Shown in pieces: positions 37,234-48,800 of a stretch of 64,000 nt of DNA; the first letter of the stretch is position 1, and each line of letters begins with the position of its first letter. Under the pieces are notes generated by a model. The model was not told the DNA's origin, made no database searches, and saw nothing but the letters and a program-made list of their open reading frames with translations. This DNA comes from Solen grandis (lineage: Eukaryota > Mollusca > Bivalvia > Adapedonta > Solenidae): positions 21,264,110 through 21,328,109 of the forward strand of contig CM037777.1 in assembly GCA_021229015.1 (NCBI GenBank), written 5' to 3'. A program made the position numbers and the translations under genes.

Positions 37234-37596
37234 ACTTTTTACGACTTTGGTGTGTCTAAGTCGCTTAAAAACAGTTTAATCTTCTCTACATTCAAGAATT
37301 GCCATATAACTGAATAAAAATTAAGATATTTGATGAAAAAGTTTCTTGATCATTTATGTGAGTTGTTGTATGAATTCCAATGAGCCATATTTCCCAATTT
37401 CATTGTTTTGCTGATTTTATTTTTCCAATTTTCCAATTTTACCAATAAATATTCCCACTTTTTCCCCAAAAACCTGAAAAGAGCCCAAGATCTAGAACCA
37501 CATTAATTTTGAATTATTCTAGGAGGGAAAGTTTTAATTGCTCTTGTTTTTGTCATTCTTTTGATTTAAAAACATGTACATACTGTGACTGGAGGC

Positions 37597-37876
37597 AGGA
37601 CTATATTTATGGGCACCAACAAGCAACAAGAGCTGACAGTAAGACAGCGTGCAGGACTATATTTATGGGCACCAACAAGCAACAAGAGCTGACAGTAAGA
37701 CAGCGTGCAGGACTATATTTATGGGCACCAACAAGCAACAAGAGCTGACAGTAAGACAGCGTGCAGGACTATATTTATGGGCACCAACAAGCAACAAGAG
37801 CTGACAGTAAGACAGCGTGCAGGACTATATTTATGGGCACCAACAAGCAACAAAAGCTGACAGTAAGACAGTGTGC
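37597..37876 (+). repeat. 56-bp minisatellite, 5 units
   Basis: Units start at 37597, 37653, 37709, 37765 and 37821. The fifth carries small changes (CAAAAGCTG, GTGTGCTGG) and grades into unique sequence. One unit more than copy 1. Confidence 0.9.
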
Positions 37877-38837
37877 TGGACTATTCTAATGCTTGTCAAT
37901 ATAGAATTATTATTATTGCAGTAAGATAAGAATCACCGTGTTATCAAAAAGTAAACAAAGATGTAAACATGTATTCCATGTTTTATGGAAACATCTCAAA
38001 GCATTCAGCAAAACAGTGAGCAAGTATAAAAAAAAAAAAAAAAAAAACTGAGATCCTTAGTCAGAAAAGGGGCATTATTTCGTCAAAATACATGAAAAAG
38101 TTATATACTTTTCCCTACATGTGGAAGGAAGTGGTCATAAACAAGCATTCAAAGTTTCAAATGGGGCACCAAAGTAGTATTATTCAATCTTCTCATTTTT
38201 AGGAACAAAAAAGTAAATAATTCAGGATTGGAAATTGGGTTTTTATACTGATCCTTAGGATTAACAAGGCAGTCCAAAGGACAGCCATATCTCCCGCCGC
38301 TGCCTTAATAAAAAACCTATTCAGCACTACTGTTGTAGTGGGGTTTAAAACTGCATTTTGTGTAATAAAGACAACACAAGATAGTATTTAGTTTTACAGT
38401 GTGTAATAATACTTTACTTAACCTTTACCAGCAATGATATCTCTGTGGTAGCACAATCCAGGTCAAGAAATGGTCTGTGTAAGGCAGGGGGAACACTCCA
38501 GACTGGGCATCAAAATTATGGAGCGGACACAAAATTGTAAATTGAAATTGAAGGTTCAAACACTTGACCTCCAAGTGTGATCTTGACCTTGAGCCGACAT
38601 GGATGCAACCTGTGTTCTGCACATCATCTCAATTATATTTATATTTGAGGCAAGTTTCATTAAAATCCTTCAAGGGGTATAGGAGATATGGAGCAGACAT
38701 AAAATTTTTAGGAAATAGAAGGTTCAAACACATGACCCTCAAGTGTGACCTTGACCTTGAGCCGACATGACTGCAACCTATGTTTTGCACATCGTCTCAA
38801 TTAGACATATATTTGAAGCAAGATTCATGAAAAAACT

Positions 38838-40232
38838 AACAAGAGGGCCATGATGGCCCTGAATCGCTCACCTGAGTACCATTGCTTCAACTGATGTCAA
38901 GGTTTTTAAACAGACAAGGATTCTGATATAACTTAATCTAAAACATTTTACCCCTGACAATACTACACACCAAATATCTAAGCAATGGGCCATATGGTTT
39001 CAGAGAAGACTTGGGCGCAGGGTCATTTATCACCGTAGGGCCAAGACTTTGAAAATCTTTGTAATGAATCATTGGATGCTACTACATACCAAAAATCTTA
39101 GCTCTAGGCCTTATTGATTCATAGAAGAAGATTTTTTAAGATTTTCCTATTTAACTCTATGTAAAACAAGTGACCCCTGGTGTGGGGTCATTTATCACCA
39201 TTGGGCTATGATTTGTACAATCTTGGTAGTGGCCAATAAGATGATGCTACATACCAAATATCTAAGCTCTAGGCCTTATGGATTCATAGAAGAAGATTTT
39301 TTAAGATTTTCCTATATAACTCTGTGTAAAACAAGTGACCCCTGGTGCGGAGTCATTTATCACCATAGGGCTATGATTTGTACAATCTTGGTAGTGGCCC
39401 ATAAGATGATGCTTCATACCAAATATCTAAGCTCTAGGCCTTATGCAATCATAGAAGAAGATTTTTTAAGATTTTCCTATATAACTCTATGTAAAACAAG
39501 TGACCCCTGGTGCGGGGTCATTTATCACCATAGGGCTATGATTTGTACAATCTTGGTAGTGGCCCATAAGATGATGCTTCATACCAAATATCTAAGCTCT
39601 AGGCCTTATGCTTTCATGGAAGAAGATTTTTTAAGATTTTCCTATATAACTCTATGTAAAACAAGTGACCCCTGGTGCGGGGTCATTTATCACCATAGGG
39701 CTATGATTTGTACAATCTTGGTAGTGGCCCATAAGATGATGCTACATACCAAATATCTAAGCTCTAGGCCTTATGGATTTTGCAGAAGAAGATTTTTTAA
39801 CTCTATGTAAAACAAGTGACCCCTGGTGCGGGGTCATTTATCACCATAGGGCTATGATTTGTACAATCTTGGTAGTGGCCCATAAGATGATGCTACATAC
39901 CAAATATCTAAGCTCTAGGCCTTGCAGTGTTGCAGAAGAAGATTTTCAAAGTTTGCATTTTTAAAATCTATTTTTAGCTCCTGTGACCTAATTATGCAAT
40001 GGACCAGAACCATTTATACAACTTTAGTAGAGCTTCATCCAAGGAACATTCCTGCAAAATATTTTTCAAATTGGCCAAGCCGTTTAGGAGGAGATGTTGT
40101 TTGAAGCAATTGTTGACGCTGGACGCACGCATGCACGGACGCACGCACGCACGGACGCACGGACGATGGACGCCGGACAAAAGGCGATCAGAAAAGCTCA
40201 CCTTGAGCACGTTGTGCTCATGTGAGCTAAAA
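38838..40232 (+). mobile_element. Complete pearl-like element, nested insertion
   Basis: Starts AACAAGAGGGCCATGATGG (palindrome 38844-38860) and CGCTCACCTGA, holds a core array (39170-39960), a right flank AGCTCCTGTGACCTAA, an ACGCACGGACGG tract, and ends with the hairpin 40195-40228 plus TAAAA. The flanking outer unit resumes at GGGTATAGGAGATATGG, showing where it inserted. This is the most complete plus-orientation example in the window. Confidence 0.75.
39170..39960 (+). repeat. 165-bp tandem core array, five units
   Basis: GTGACCCCTGGTGCGG begins units at 39170, 39335, 39500, 39665 and 39816, spacing 165, 165, 165 and 151. Units are nearly identical. Because 165 is divisible by three, one frame stays open for 200 codons as a 55-residue repeat; this is a by-product and not a gene. 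Confidence 0.9.
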
Positions 40233-40533
40233 AGGGTATAGGAGATATGGAGCGGACACAAAATTGAAATGGAAATTTAAGGTTCAAACACACAACCTTT
40301 TAGTGTGTCCTTGACCTTGAGCCTACATGGCTGCCACCTGTGTTCTGCACATCGTCTCAACTAGGTTTAAATTTGAGGCTAGTTTCATGAAAATCCTTCA
40401 AGTGGTATATGAGATATGGAGCAGACACAAAAATGTTAAGGACAGACGGACAGACGGACTGACGGACAGCCGGACGGACAGACAGACGAAGGCCATTCCT
40501 ATAACCCCCCTCCCGCTTCGCGGCGGGGGATTA

Positions 40534-43500
40534 ATAAGTGTGTTCTTATCTACTTAGAATTTAGGTAGATCTAGTACTCCTGAATAAGGCGATCATTGAT
40601 GCTTTGCCCTCTCTGAGTCTGTTCATATTTAAAGTTTCAGGGCCTCCGCTGTTGAGCGTCAATGGCACCATTTGTGATCATTTTAAAAATCTGGTGCTGT
40701 CACCTGTATTATGTTATCCAATCAACACCACAGGGGCTCCAAGTTGCATGGGGCGAATCATTTCGTACTTATTGGTAACATTAATAAAAGGAAGGGAGGA
40801 CCCTATCTTCGGCTAATTTTTGAATATTGCATTTTCAGCAAATGACAATCAGTAAAATAGTTAATATGTATTTGAAATGAATAGAAATAAAGAATCAAGT
40901 TGCTTCCCGTGTTGTTTTTACTCTTATAAATGACTAACAAGTGTTTTTAATGTCCCAATCAAGCTTGAAAACAGCCAGGAGTGGCTACTTCCAGTTTCTT
41001 TTGCAGTGAATAAAATGTAAGTGCTAATAAATGAACAAATTTAAATTGAATATTAGGCAGGCAGGTATGACTTCCCTGTACCTGCTTTTCTGACAATGAT
41101 TACATTGTGCCCATTTTCAATCGCATAGTTTATGCCTTTCTGGACCTCAAAACGCAATGGGGCTTTCCAGGAAAATGTCAGTTTATTTTACATTTTTATT
41201 GACCAATTAAAACATACTTTTATATTCACTATGAAAGAAACCGGAAATAGCCTTCCCTAGCTGTTGTCAAGCTCACCTGGAGCAAAAAATTCATAATATT
41301 ATCATTTATCTTCTTAAATTATGCATTTAAAACACAACCAGATCCATTTTCAAAATTGAATTTTGTTTCTCCAAGTTTGGTCTCAAAACAGTGTCCTCGC
41401 TTCCTTTTTTTAAAGTAACCATTAAGTACGAAATGATCTGCCTATTTAACTTTGAGCCCTTATCAACAAGTGTTCTTATGCTTTCTAATTATGAATAAAT
41501 GTGAAATACTCAGATAGTATTGTTTATTTATATAATGTCTGTTTACATTTCTGACACTATAGATTTGCGTTTTATCTGTTGCGAGAAACTGTTAATTTCT
41601 GGTAACAGTATTAGGGAGATGATTGCACATGTGTGAGTCATCGACTAATTAATGTCTATTATGAAACCATCTGGCAGCTTGTATATTTTAAGTGTGCCGA
41701 GAATCACCCAAATGAACGATTACTAAACCCACTTTAAAGTGGCTTTTTCAGTCGTAGTTTATCTTAATTCTGTTTATTTACGAAAGTTAGTTGATAATTG
41801 CAATTTTAGTTTGTGATAATCTTGAATATGATCAAGTAATTTTAACAGTGACCATGATTTTAATAAATTAACTTATTTGCCATCTTTACCATTTTGTTTG
41901 AAAAAAGGCCACAATGACAATTATAAGAGACATTCTGCGAAATTTAGAACGGACTGAAAGGAAAGAAATGTTTTGTTATAATAATACTGCTTTGCAGTGG
42001 TCGAAATTAGCGCTAGCCTGTAGTTTTTCCCTCAGGCTAGTAAAAATACCTAATTTACTAGCCCAACTGGCTTGTAAAATCCAGATTGTGAAAAAATGAT
42101 TTTACTTTCATTTTCCCCTTGTAAACAAACTTTTGAACTACTCAATATATATAATATAGCAGCCAATGAGAATGTCCATTGTTCAGTTTTGACATTTCTG
42201 GTATCCATTTTGCCATATGAAAACCCCCGTTGTTGTCGGACACAATGTCCAGTAAAAAAATCAGTCATCATCGTTTTATTTTCGGAAAATTATTTTCAGT
42301 CTCCCAAATATATATAGAATACTGAACAAGGCTATTCATGCCTGACAAACTTTGGATTTATTTGCAAAACTTTTACAAATGTTATCCAGTTCTACAGTCA
42401 TTTTAAATGCATGCGGTTGTAATCGGTCATTTTCATTCAATCTTTGCAGTGCCGTGAAGTTGCGCGAGATGCAAACAGGTGCTCGTTTCATAAACGGTGC
42501 CGATATTAAAATAAAAGTTGTTGAGATTTGTCTTTTAAACTGTTTAACAAATTACACGCTGATGGCTGATAATAATTCATAATGTAAAATAAAATAGGCA
42601 TTTTCACAAAATCAATTGATTTCTTTTAGTTGTGCAACAATAGCACTGACAAAATTGAAAAATTATTATTGGAGACACTGGTTTATTTCCTGCGATCATG
42701 CAATTTTTCTTTGCTGTCATAACAAAAACTACTGGACAGGAGGAAATATACAATAAAATATTAGGATAAATAGGAGACATCTAACACTGGCAATCTTGCC
42801 ATTACAACTTTATTCATTGCTATTTTTTCTTAAAAGATAAACAACATAGTTATAGACATATATAAAATATTTTCCTTTTTTTTCGGGGGGGGGCTGTTTG
42901 AAAACAAACATGTTTGAATATTCTTTATATAAAACAAAATAAAGTGTTAACTTAAATATAAAAAAAAAGAGAATAAATGTTCAATGATACATTATTTATA
43001 TGATTTTTTTTCTTTATTTATCATTTTTTTTAGACTTAGTTGTAAAATAAAAAAAAATAATTCAGGCAAGTGAATTTTCATTCGGGCTAGTTAATTAAAG
43101 TTAATTTACTAGCCCATCTTGCTTGTAAATTTCAATCCTAATTTCTATGACTGGCTTTGTGCAACAGACAAATGAATGTTGTTTATTTATTATCAAATTG
43201 TATGATTTTTCTTTTTTTTTCTTTTTTTTTTTTCTTAACAGACTATATGAAGGTAACATATGAATTTGTGACAATGTGTTACGAAAAAATATGCTGTGTG
43301 TGACAAAATGAGTTTTAAATACCTTGTAACGTTGCTAATATGATGTTTTATAAATGCATCACAGTTAGATGCAGCAGTAGAAAAAGAAACTGAACATGTT
43401 TTATATGTTTAAAAAAAAAAAGTCAAAATGTTCCCAATCCACCTTTGGAAAATCCCAATTAAATTTTTTTTTTTTTTTAATTAAAACCTGGCCAAGTTTT

Positions 43501-44499
43501 AGCAGTTTATGTTTATCATTTTTTTAACAAACTTATTTAGACTTAAGCATAACAGCTTATTGTCATACATATTAATAAATACATATCATATATTTGGCAT
43601 GCACATATATTTCACATACATATATGTTTAGAAATACATTTATAATAAGAATAGTGAACAATTTAAATCAAACAATACGGATTCACTTATGAAGTGAGAA
43701 TGCTATATAAGCTATATTCAATTCATACATCATGGATAAAAACTATCAAGCATCTTTAAGAACACATGTAATTATATATCTAAAGTGTTCAGAGCATTAG
43801 TTCTTAAGCTGACCTTAAAAAATTCTTTGTTTGGAGTTACCCTACCAACTCACGAAAATCACAGCAACTCAACTTTTTTTTTTTTGCCTTTCAAGTGTCA
43901 GATTTTTTTTCTTTGGCTAGATCAATCGAATATAGCAGTTGCAAAAAGGGAACTCTTACACACCAGTTAATTTCCAGGTGTATAGCTTCTATAAATCCAA
44001 ACTCAAACAACCGCTAACACAAAACTCTTTAAGTTTTGATAAGCGGCATCTCAAAGAAGCTGTTCCAGAGTTCAAAAGGAAACTGCACACTGGCTTATGT
44101 CAGTTTCACACCCTTTGAACTTTTCTGAGCACTGCAGTATGTTAATTTCTTCCAGTGTGCAGAGTGGATGTCACACAAGGTGAATTGAAATCAGTGGAGG
44201 GGGCAAAGAGGGGTGCATTTGGTGACACTTTTGCAAGCATTCCTTTCAGGATAATTGACAGCTTCTCACTAATACACAGACTTCTACAAATCTACTCATC
44301 CTGTTGACTTGGCTTTGACCTGAATCATATTGCACTTTACTGAGGTTTAGTTTATGTGCTAATAAGAATATGTTCTCTGTTCCCCCAATGCATGGGATTA
44401 GGACTGAAAACAATTTCCGAATGAAATAAGTAAAAGAAACTTGTAAGAAATGCACAATAATTATTAGGTCTCCCAAACAAACTTTGTTTCTTCTTCTTT
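40534..44499. other. AT-rich intergenic sequence, no gene supported
   Basis: Two related patches occur: 42010-42090 (GGCTAGTAAAAATACC, ATTTACTAGCCCAACTGGC) and 43075-43140 (GGGCTAGTTAATTAAAG, ATTTACTAGCCCATCTTGC), possibly the two ends of one repeat of about 1.1 kb. Poly-G near 42885 and poly-T near 43210 and 43470 are simple tracts. Open frames of 60-76 codons lack recognisable domains. Confidence 0.45.
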
Positions 44500-44897
44500 A
44501 TTGCAACGGCAACGTTGTATGGGCCATATCTCGGAGACTGCCAACATATCTTTACAAAACTTCAAATGTTTATAGTCCTCAACTTGAAGTGGTGCCTCCC
44601 AGACTTTTGTAAATGGGGGGTGCTTGGAGGTCAGGCCCCACCCCCTCAAAGATGGCTTGTACATAAAAAATGTATTTTGGTTAAATATTTCAAAATTTTA
44701 ACCTTGAATCATATATTTTTTCCCCATAATGAGAAGAATTGCAAAGTATGACTTTGGTGTCCCAGGGGTCAGGCCCCATCCCTTCATATCTCAAAAAATG
44801 TTCAGATCCCCACCCCTAAACCATATATATTCTTGTTCATGATGATATGGATTGAATGGTACTTCTTTTATGTTCACATGAGTCACCAAGAGGTCAG
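44500..44897 (+). repeat. Older dispersed repeat, left half (interrupted by MULE-3)
   Basis: Contains GGAGGTCAGGCCCCACCCCC, CAGATCCCCACCCCTAAA and TATATTCTTGTTCATGATGA, in the same order as 48812-49025. It breaks at GTCACCAAGAGGTCAG and resumes on the other side of MULE-3. Confidence 0.75.
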
Positions 44898-44903
44898 AGT
44901 GTA

Positions 44904-44998
44904 GGACAATACCCCCTCCGGACAATACCCCCTTTGGACAATACCCCCTCGGACAATTCCCCCTCAGGACAATTCCCCCTTAGGACAATTCCCCCTCA
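44904..44998 (+). repeat. MULE-3 left terminal array, six 16-bp units
   Basis: GGACAAT starts at 44904, 44920, 44936, 44951, 44967 and 44983 (spacing 16, 16, 15, 16, 16). The outer three read GGACAATACCCCCT and the inner three GGACAATTCCCCCT. Confidence 0.95.
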
Positions 44999-45223
44999 AT
45001 GTTTTTTAAAGTCATTTTATAAAGTTAATAATAAATAAATATGAAAATTAGTTAATGTTTATTTCCCTTTGTTTACTCATGTACTAAAATGTTCATTTTG
45101 AGATGAATTCATGGACATGTCTATATACAATTTTAGACTAAATTATTGATATGGAAAGTATCTTTTTACATGGGAGTAGTCTTATTATACTAATTATGAT
45201 TTCATTTAATATAAATTTAATTG

Positions 45224-45228
<5 letters not shown>

Positions 45229-45258
<30 letters not shown>
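45229..45258. repeat. (CT)n microsatellite
   Basis: About 15 uninterrupted CT dinucleotides inside MULE-3, downstream of the transposase stop. Confidence 0.97.
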
Positions 45259-45262
<4 letters not shown>

Positions 45263-45487
45263 TAATAGTCATTAAATTTAAAAAATTAACAATCAAAGGT
45301 TTTTTTTCCGGAAAAGGAAAATTGTTTCTTCTTTGAAAAACATTCAACATAAATCAAAGATGCATGTATAAAAGCTCATATTTAACAAAAGCACACATTT
45401 AATTCAGCACAAGTTTTCAAAACTTTGAATATAAGTTGTATGAATCTTTTTCACAACTTTGTCACACACAGACGCACATACTTTACT

Positions 45488-46789
45488 TTACATAGTGTTT
45501 AATTTCCACCTGATACACCATCCGACCCCTCGAAGAAACTCTTCCATCGTCTTACTCTGGGCCTGATAATCAGAACACAAGTTTCTCAGTCGCTCCTGCA
45601 GGTTCTTCGTAACAGTCTTTACCCTCTTGCGTGGTGGTTGGCCATTGGCATTCTGGAAGAGAGCGGTTTCCACAAGTGCACAATCTTTCCTAAAACTCTC
45701 AATGGCGATCCACACTGAAGGATGGTTGTATCCGATTAGCTTCTGAAATCCATGATTCCAGCTTTCACAAATGTTATTTGTCCTGGATTCACTGTTCAAG
45801 GTTGCCACATGGAGGTTCCAGAGTGGAGGCGGGTACTGTGGCTGGATCCTCCTGACACGTACCACATTGACTTCAGCATCACCTTGCAGTTGAATAGCTT
45901 GCAGTCTGCGGAAAGTTCCTGTCACATAAATCCTGTCAAAATAATCCACAAGTTCTTCCAAACCTTCTGGAGTATTGTCCTTAAGAAAGTCCATCCCGGC
46001 ACTAACATCTTCCACAGGCAAGAAGGCAAGTCCGTCCAACATTCACTTCATCATCCGTCTTGTAGAGATCAACGAGGGAAAGAGCCTGTATTTTTCGCCA
46101 AGTGTTCTGAGTGAGATGATAGAAGCAACAACGGTGGTTCACATGCTGTCCAAAAGTAACACGAATACCGTTAATCACAGCCTGCTCCAAGTCAGTTATT
46201 ACAGTCAGTGGATCGGGACTGAATCCAAACTCTTCGCACTTGGTCACAATAGCACCAAAGAGTTCCTCATACACTTCCTGAGATTTCCCTGACAACATAG
46301 CATATACACAAGTCACAGCAGATTCACCTAAAGGAGCACGGATGATGTAAACTTGCTGGAATATCCCAGGTGCTGAAGGGTGGGTGCCATCCATATACCA
46401 AATGTCCGACCGACATAGGTGCCTCAAAGCCTGCTCTGTACCAAACACCAGCATTCGGTTCTGTGAATCAGTCCCACTATCATGCATGAGGAAGGGAACT
46501 CCGTCAGGTCCTCCAGTGGTTGTCCACTCCTGGGGTAGATTGAGCTCACTCAGGGATGATGGATCCTTTGGTAGATTCCCATTCCTTTGGCGACGAATGC
46601 TCCGTTTTACTGTTTCTGTCTTCCCTATTGCAGCACGGACCTCCACAGGATACTGCTGAAGAGTGTCTGCAAGAATCTGTCCTGGGCGTCCTCTGTTGAC
46701 GCTGATATTCTCCTTCATCTTCAATTTAGCCTTAGCAGCCTCGATGGCGACATCATCTTTGTCATGTGGATATGACGTCCTTAATCTAA
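45488..46789 (-). pseudogene. MULE-3 transposase main exon, one frameshift
   Basis: Minus-strand reading begins after a TATTTTAG acceptor near 46790 (LRTSYPHDKDDVAIEAAKA) and stays open to about 46040, then continues in another frame from 46042 to the stop at 45488. Catalytic features are visible: DIWYMDGTHPSAPGIFQQ (first Asp in MDGT), VITDLEQAVINGIR (second Asp), CCFYHLTQN (C..H), and NNICESWNHGFQKLIGYNHP (Glu region and C-terminal domain). The total of about 430 residues is close to a full MULE core. The break is a single-base change at GATGAAGTGAATG: the second frame meets TGA just before its ATG. Otherwise no stops interrupt, so inactivation is recent or the break is a base error. The enzyme would cut and paste DNA in the nucleus. 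Confidence 0.88.
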
Positions 46790-47798
46790 AATATACATTT
46801 ACAAATTGAATTTTTCTTTTAGTATATAATTACTTATAATACCGATAAAACGGTATAATCAAGTAAACCATGATGACAGAATATGTAAAATTTGTTATGT
46901 ACGAGGGGTGTCCCAGAATTACGTAGACTTTTGCCATAACTTATTTGATTTTAAGTGTACGGTTAATTTTATATATAATATCTCTAAACTATTTTAAATT
47001 AATGGATGTTATTTTATTAGTGCATATAATATATGTTCTATTAAACGTCACCATAGTAACCAATCCTCTCTTAGGCGTTCAAACTGATGATGAATAAAAA
47101 AAAAAAGATTGACGTCAAAAATTGCACTGAGATTTGTAGTAATATAATATAGTATGTATAGTGGGCTCATGTATAGTATTCTTCAAATTTCAAAATTTAC
47201 AATTTGTCCTTAATGATCAACAATTGAGTTTCCTAAGTTGACCAGCAAGTATAATTACTTTATTCAAAATATATCCTTTAGTTCTTAATATTTTCTTATT
47301 TTTTTTTTTTTTTTATCATTTTATTATATTTTAATATATTAAAATTTTTTAATTAACAAAAATGTGATCAATATTAAATGTTTGATGACACCCGCGTGTA
47401 TGTAAATATCCTTAATTTTCATTTTTTCTTCCTAATTTACATTTTCTGCCACCACAATTTATTTGATTATAACAAAATTATGATAAATTATTAATAATAA
47501 TAACAAGTTGTAAATTATTTTCTATATTTCTCTATTTAGTTTTCAAAGAAAAATATATGATTGAAATCACTTTTATAAATTTTGAGTTGAAATATATATA
47601 ATAATTCATAATACGGATCTAATTGTCCGTATATTTTTCAAAAATTATATTATCAAAAATAATAGGAATGTAGTAATTGGTCGCCAATAACATTATAGAT
47701 AAATTCATCACATATAAAGAAACAGAAAGAAAGAAAGAAAAAGAAAGAAAAAAAAGACAGACAGTGAGAAAAAACGAAATAGCACAATTGTCACCTAC

Positions 47799-47951
47799 CT
47801 CCAAGTCAGTCACCACTGATCCGAGACAAGAATATGCATGCCGATTAGAACATTCCCACCGTATCCTGGATTTGTTAGAATTCTTCTTTGTATACATATA
47901 TCCATCAAAACACAACTTACAACCACCTTTCTCATTCCTAATGACCTCCAT
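47799..47951 (-). CDS. MULE-3 N-terminal FLYWCH zinc-finger exon
   Basis: Starts at ATG 47951 and reads MEVIRNEKGGCKLCFDGYMY then TKKNSNKSRIRWECSNRH and SCLGSVVTDLE, ending at a GTAGGT donor (47798). The F-DGYMY, W-C and later PH.H pattern is a FLYWCH zinc-binding domain; the PHDKDD of the next exon supplies the distal His region. FLYWCH domains commonly precede MULE transposases and probably bind DNA, perhaps the terminal arrays (inference). The intron to 46790 is about 1.0 kb and AT-rich. The simple join is one base out of phase, so the exact splice sites, or a small indel, are unresolved. Confidence 0.7.
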
Positions 47952-48425
47952 GACTTGAACTTAATGTATGATTTTTACAGATTATCCATTTGGATTATAT
48001 AGGGAAATACAATAGATTCAATTTACACCTTTTAGTACATGAATGCATGCTAATTAATACTTCAAAGAAGGCATATAATTACAACTAGCTTTAATAATTG
48101 TCCTTGTACCTTACAAAGAACACATATCAACAAACATATATCTTGTGAACTGTACAATATAATTAGTTAAAATTGGTATAATAGTAATTGATTATTTTTA
48201 TAATTATAATTAATTGAATGATTAATACATCAAAGTATGTCTCTAATTACATCTTTCTTATTCTTGTTATAACACATTACACTTATAACACTGCAAACAA
48301 CATTTTTTTTTAATTTTTTTAAATAATTGTGTATAATTATTTGGTAATTAAGGTACAAATCAAATATTGCGTAAAATAACAGCTAGTTTGATTCACAAGG
48401 ATTAACACAATTTGCAAACACTTTA

Positions 48426-48731
48426 TGCCTGCACTTATTTTAGTTTTTCAATCACCAAAGCAACAAAATTTCACAATATTTAATGCTTTATTATTCATGT
48501 ATATCATAAATAAATATTTTAATGCATAAATATATAATTTTTATATGAAGGGGGTATTGTCCACCCTGGCATATTGTCTGCCTGCACTTATTTTAGTTTT
48601 TCAATCACCAAAGCAACAAAATTTCACAATATTTAATGCTTTATTATTCATGTATATCATAAATAAATATTTTAATGCATAAATATATAATTTTTATATG
48701 AAGGGGGTATTGTCCACCCTGGCATATTGTC
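48426..48731. repeat. 153-bp direct tandem duplication inside MULE-3
   Basis: TGCCTGCACTTATTTTAG... to ...CCTGGCATATTGTC is repeated exactly by eye at 48426-48578 and 48579-48731. Each copy carries one GGGGGTATTGTCC terminal motif. Confidence 0.92.
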
Positions 48732-48800
48732 CGAGGGGGTATTGTCCGAGGGGGTATTGTCCTAAGGGGGAATTGTCCGGAGGGGGTATTGTCCGTACAC
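48701..48800 (-). repeat. MULE-3 right terminal array
   Basis: ATTGTCC ends at 48732, 48747, 48762, 48778 and 48794 (spacing 15, 15, 16, 16), preceded by GGGGG or GGGGGT. A further copy ends at 48715. It is the inverse of the left array, including one AATTGTCC variant. Confidence 0.95.

Larger units (their letters stand above)
30752..37876 (+). repeat. Tandem segmental duplication, copy 2
   Basis: Second copy of the block starting at 23643, separated from copy 1 by about 540 bp of 168-bp satellite units. It is 486 bp longer net, owing to whole-unit differences in the 35.8-36.9 kb array. It ends with five minisatellite units and then unique sequence at 37877. Confidence 0.9.
38278..40533 (+). 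mobile_element. Outer satellite-bearing element with 170-bp units, interrupted
   Basis: Units with GAGCGGACAC or GAGCAGACAT begin at 38521, 38691, 40250 and 40419 (spacing 170 and 169 where uninterrupted) and contain TGTGACCTTGACCTTGAGCC. The array ends with a GACAGACGGACGGACAG tract and a strong hairpin near 40506-40530 (CCCCCTCCCGC / GCGGCGGGGG) followed by ATTAATAA. The element is split by the insertion at 38838-40232. Confidence 0.65.

Noticed and set aside
39208..39810. 200-codon open frame with a perfect 55-residue repeat
   Set aside because: It lies wholly in the 165-bp satellite array; 165 is a multiple of three, so one open unit stays open. No start context, splice signal or domain supports a protein.
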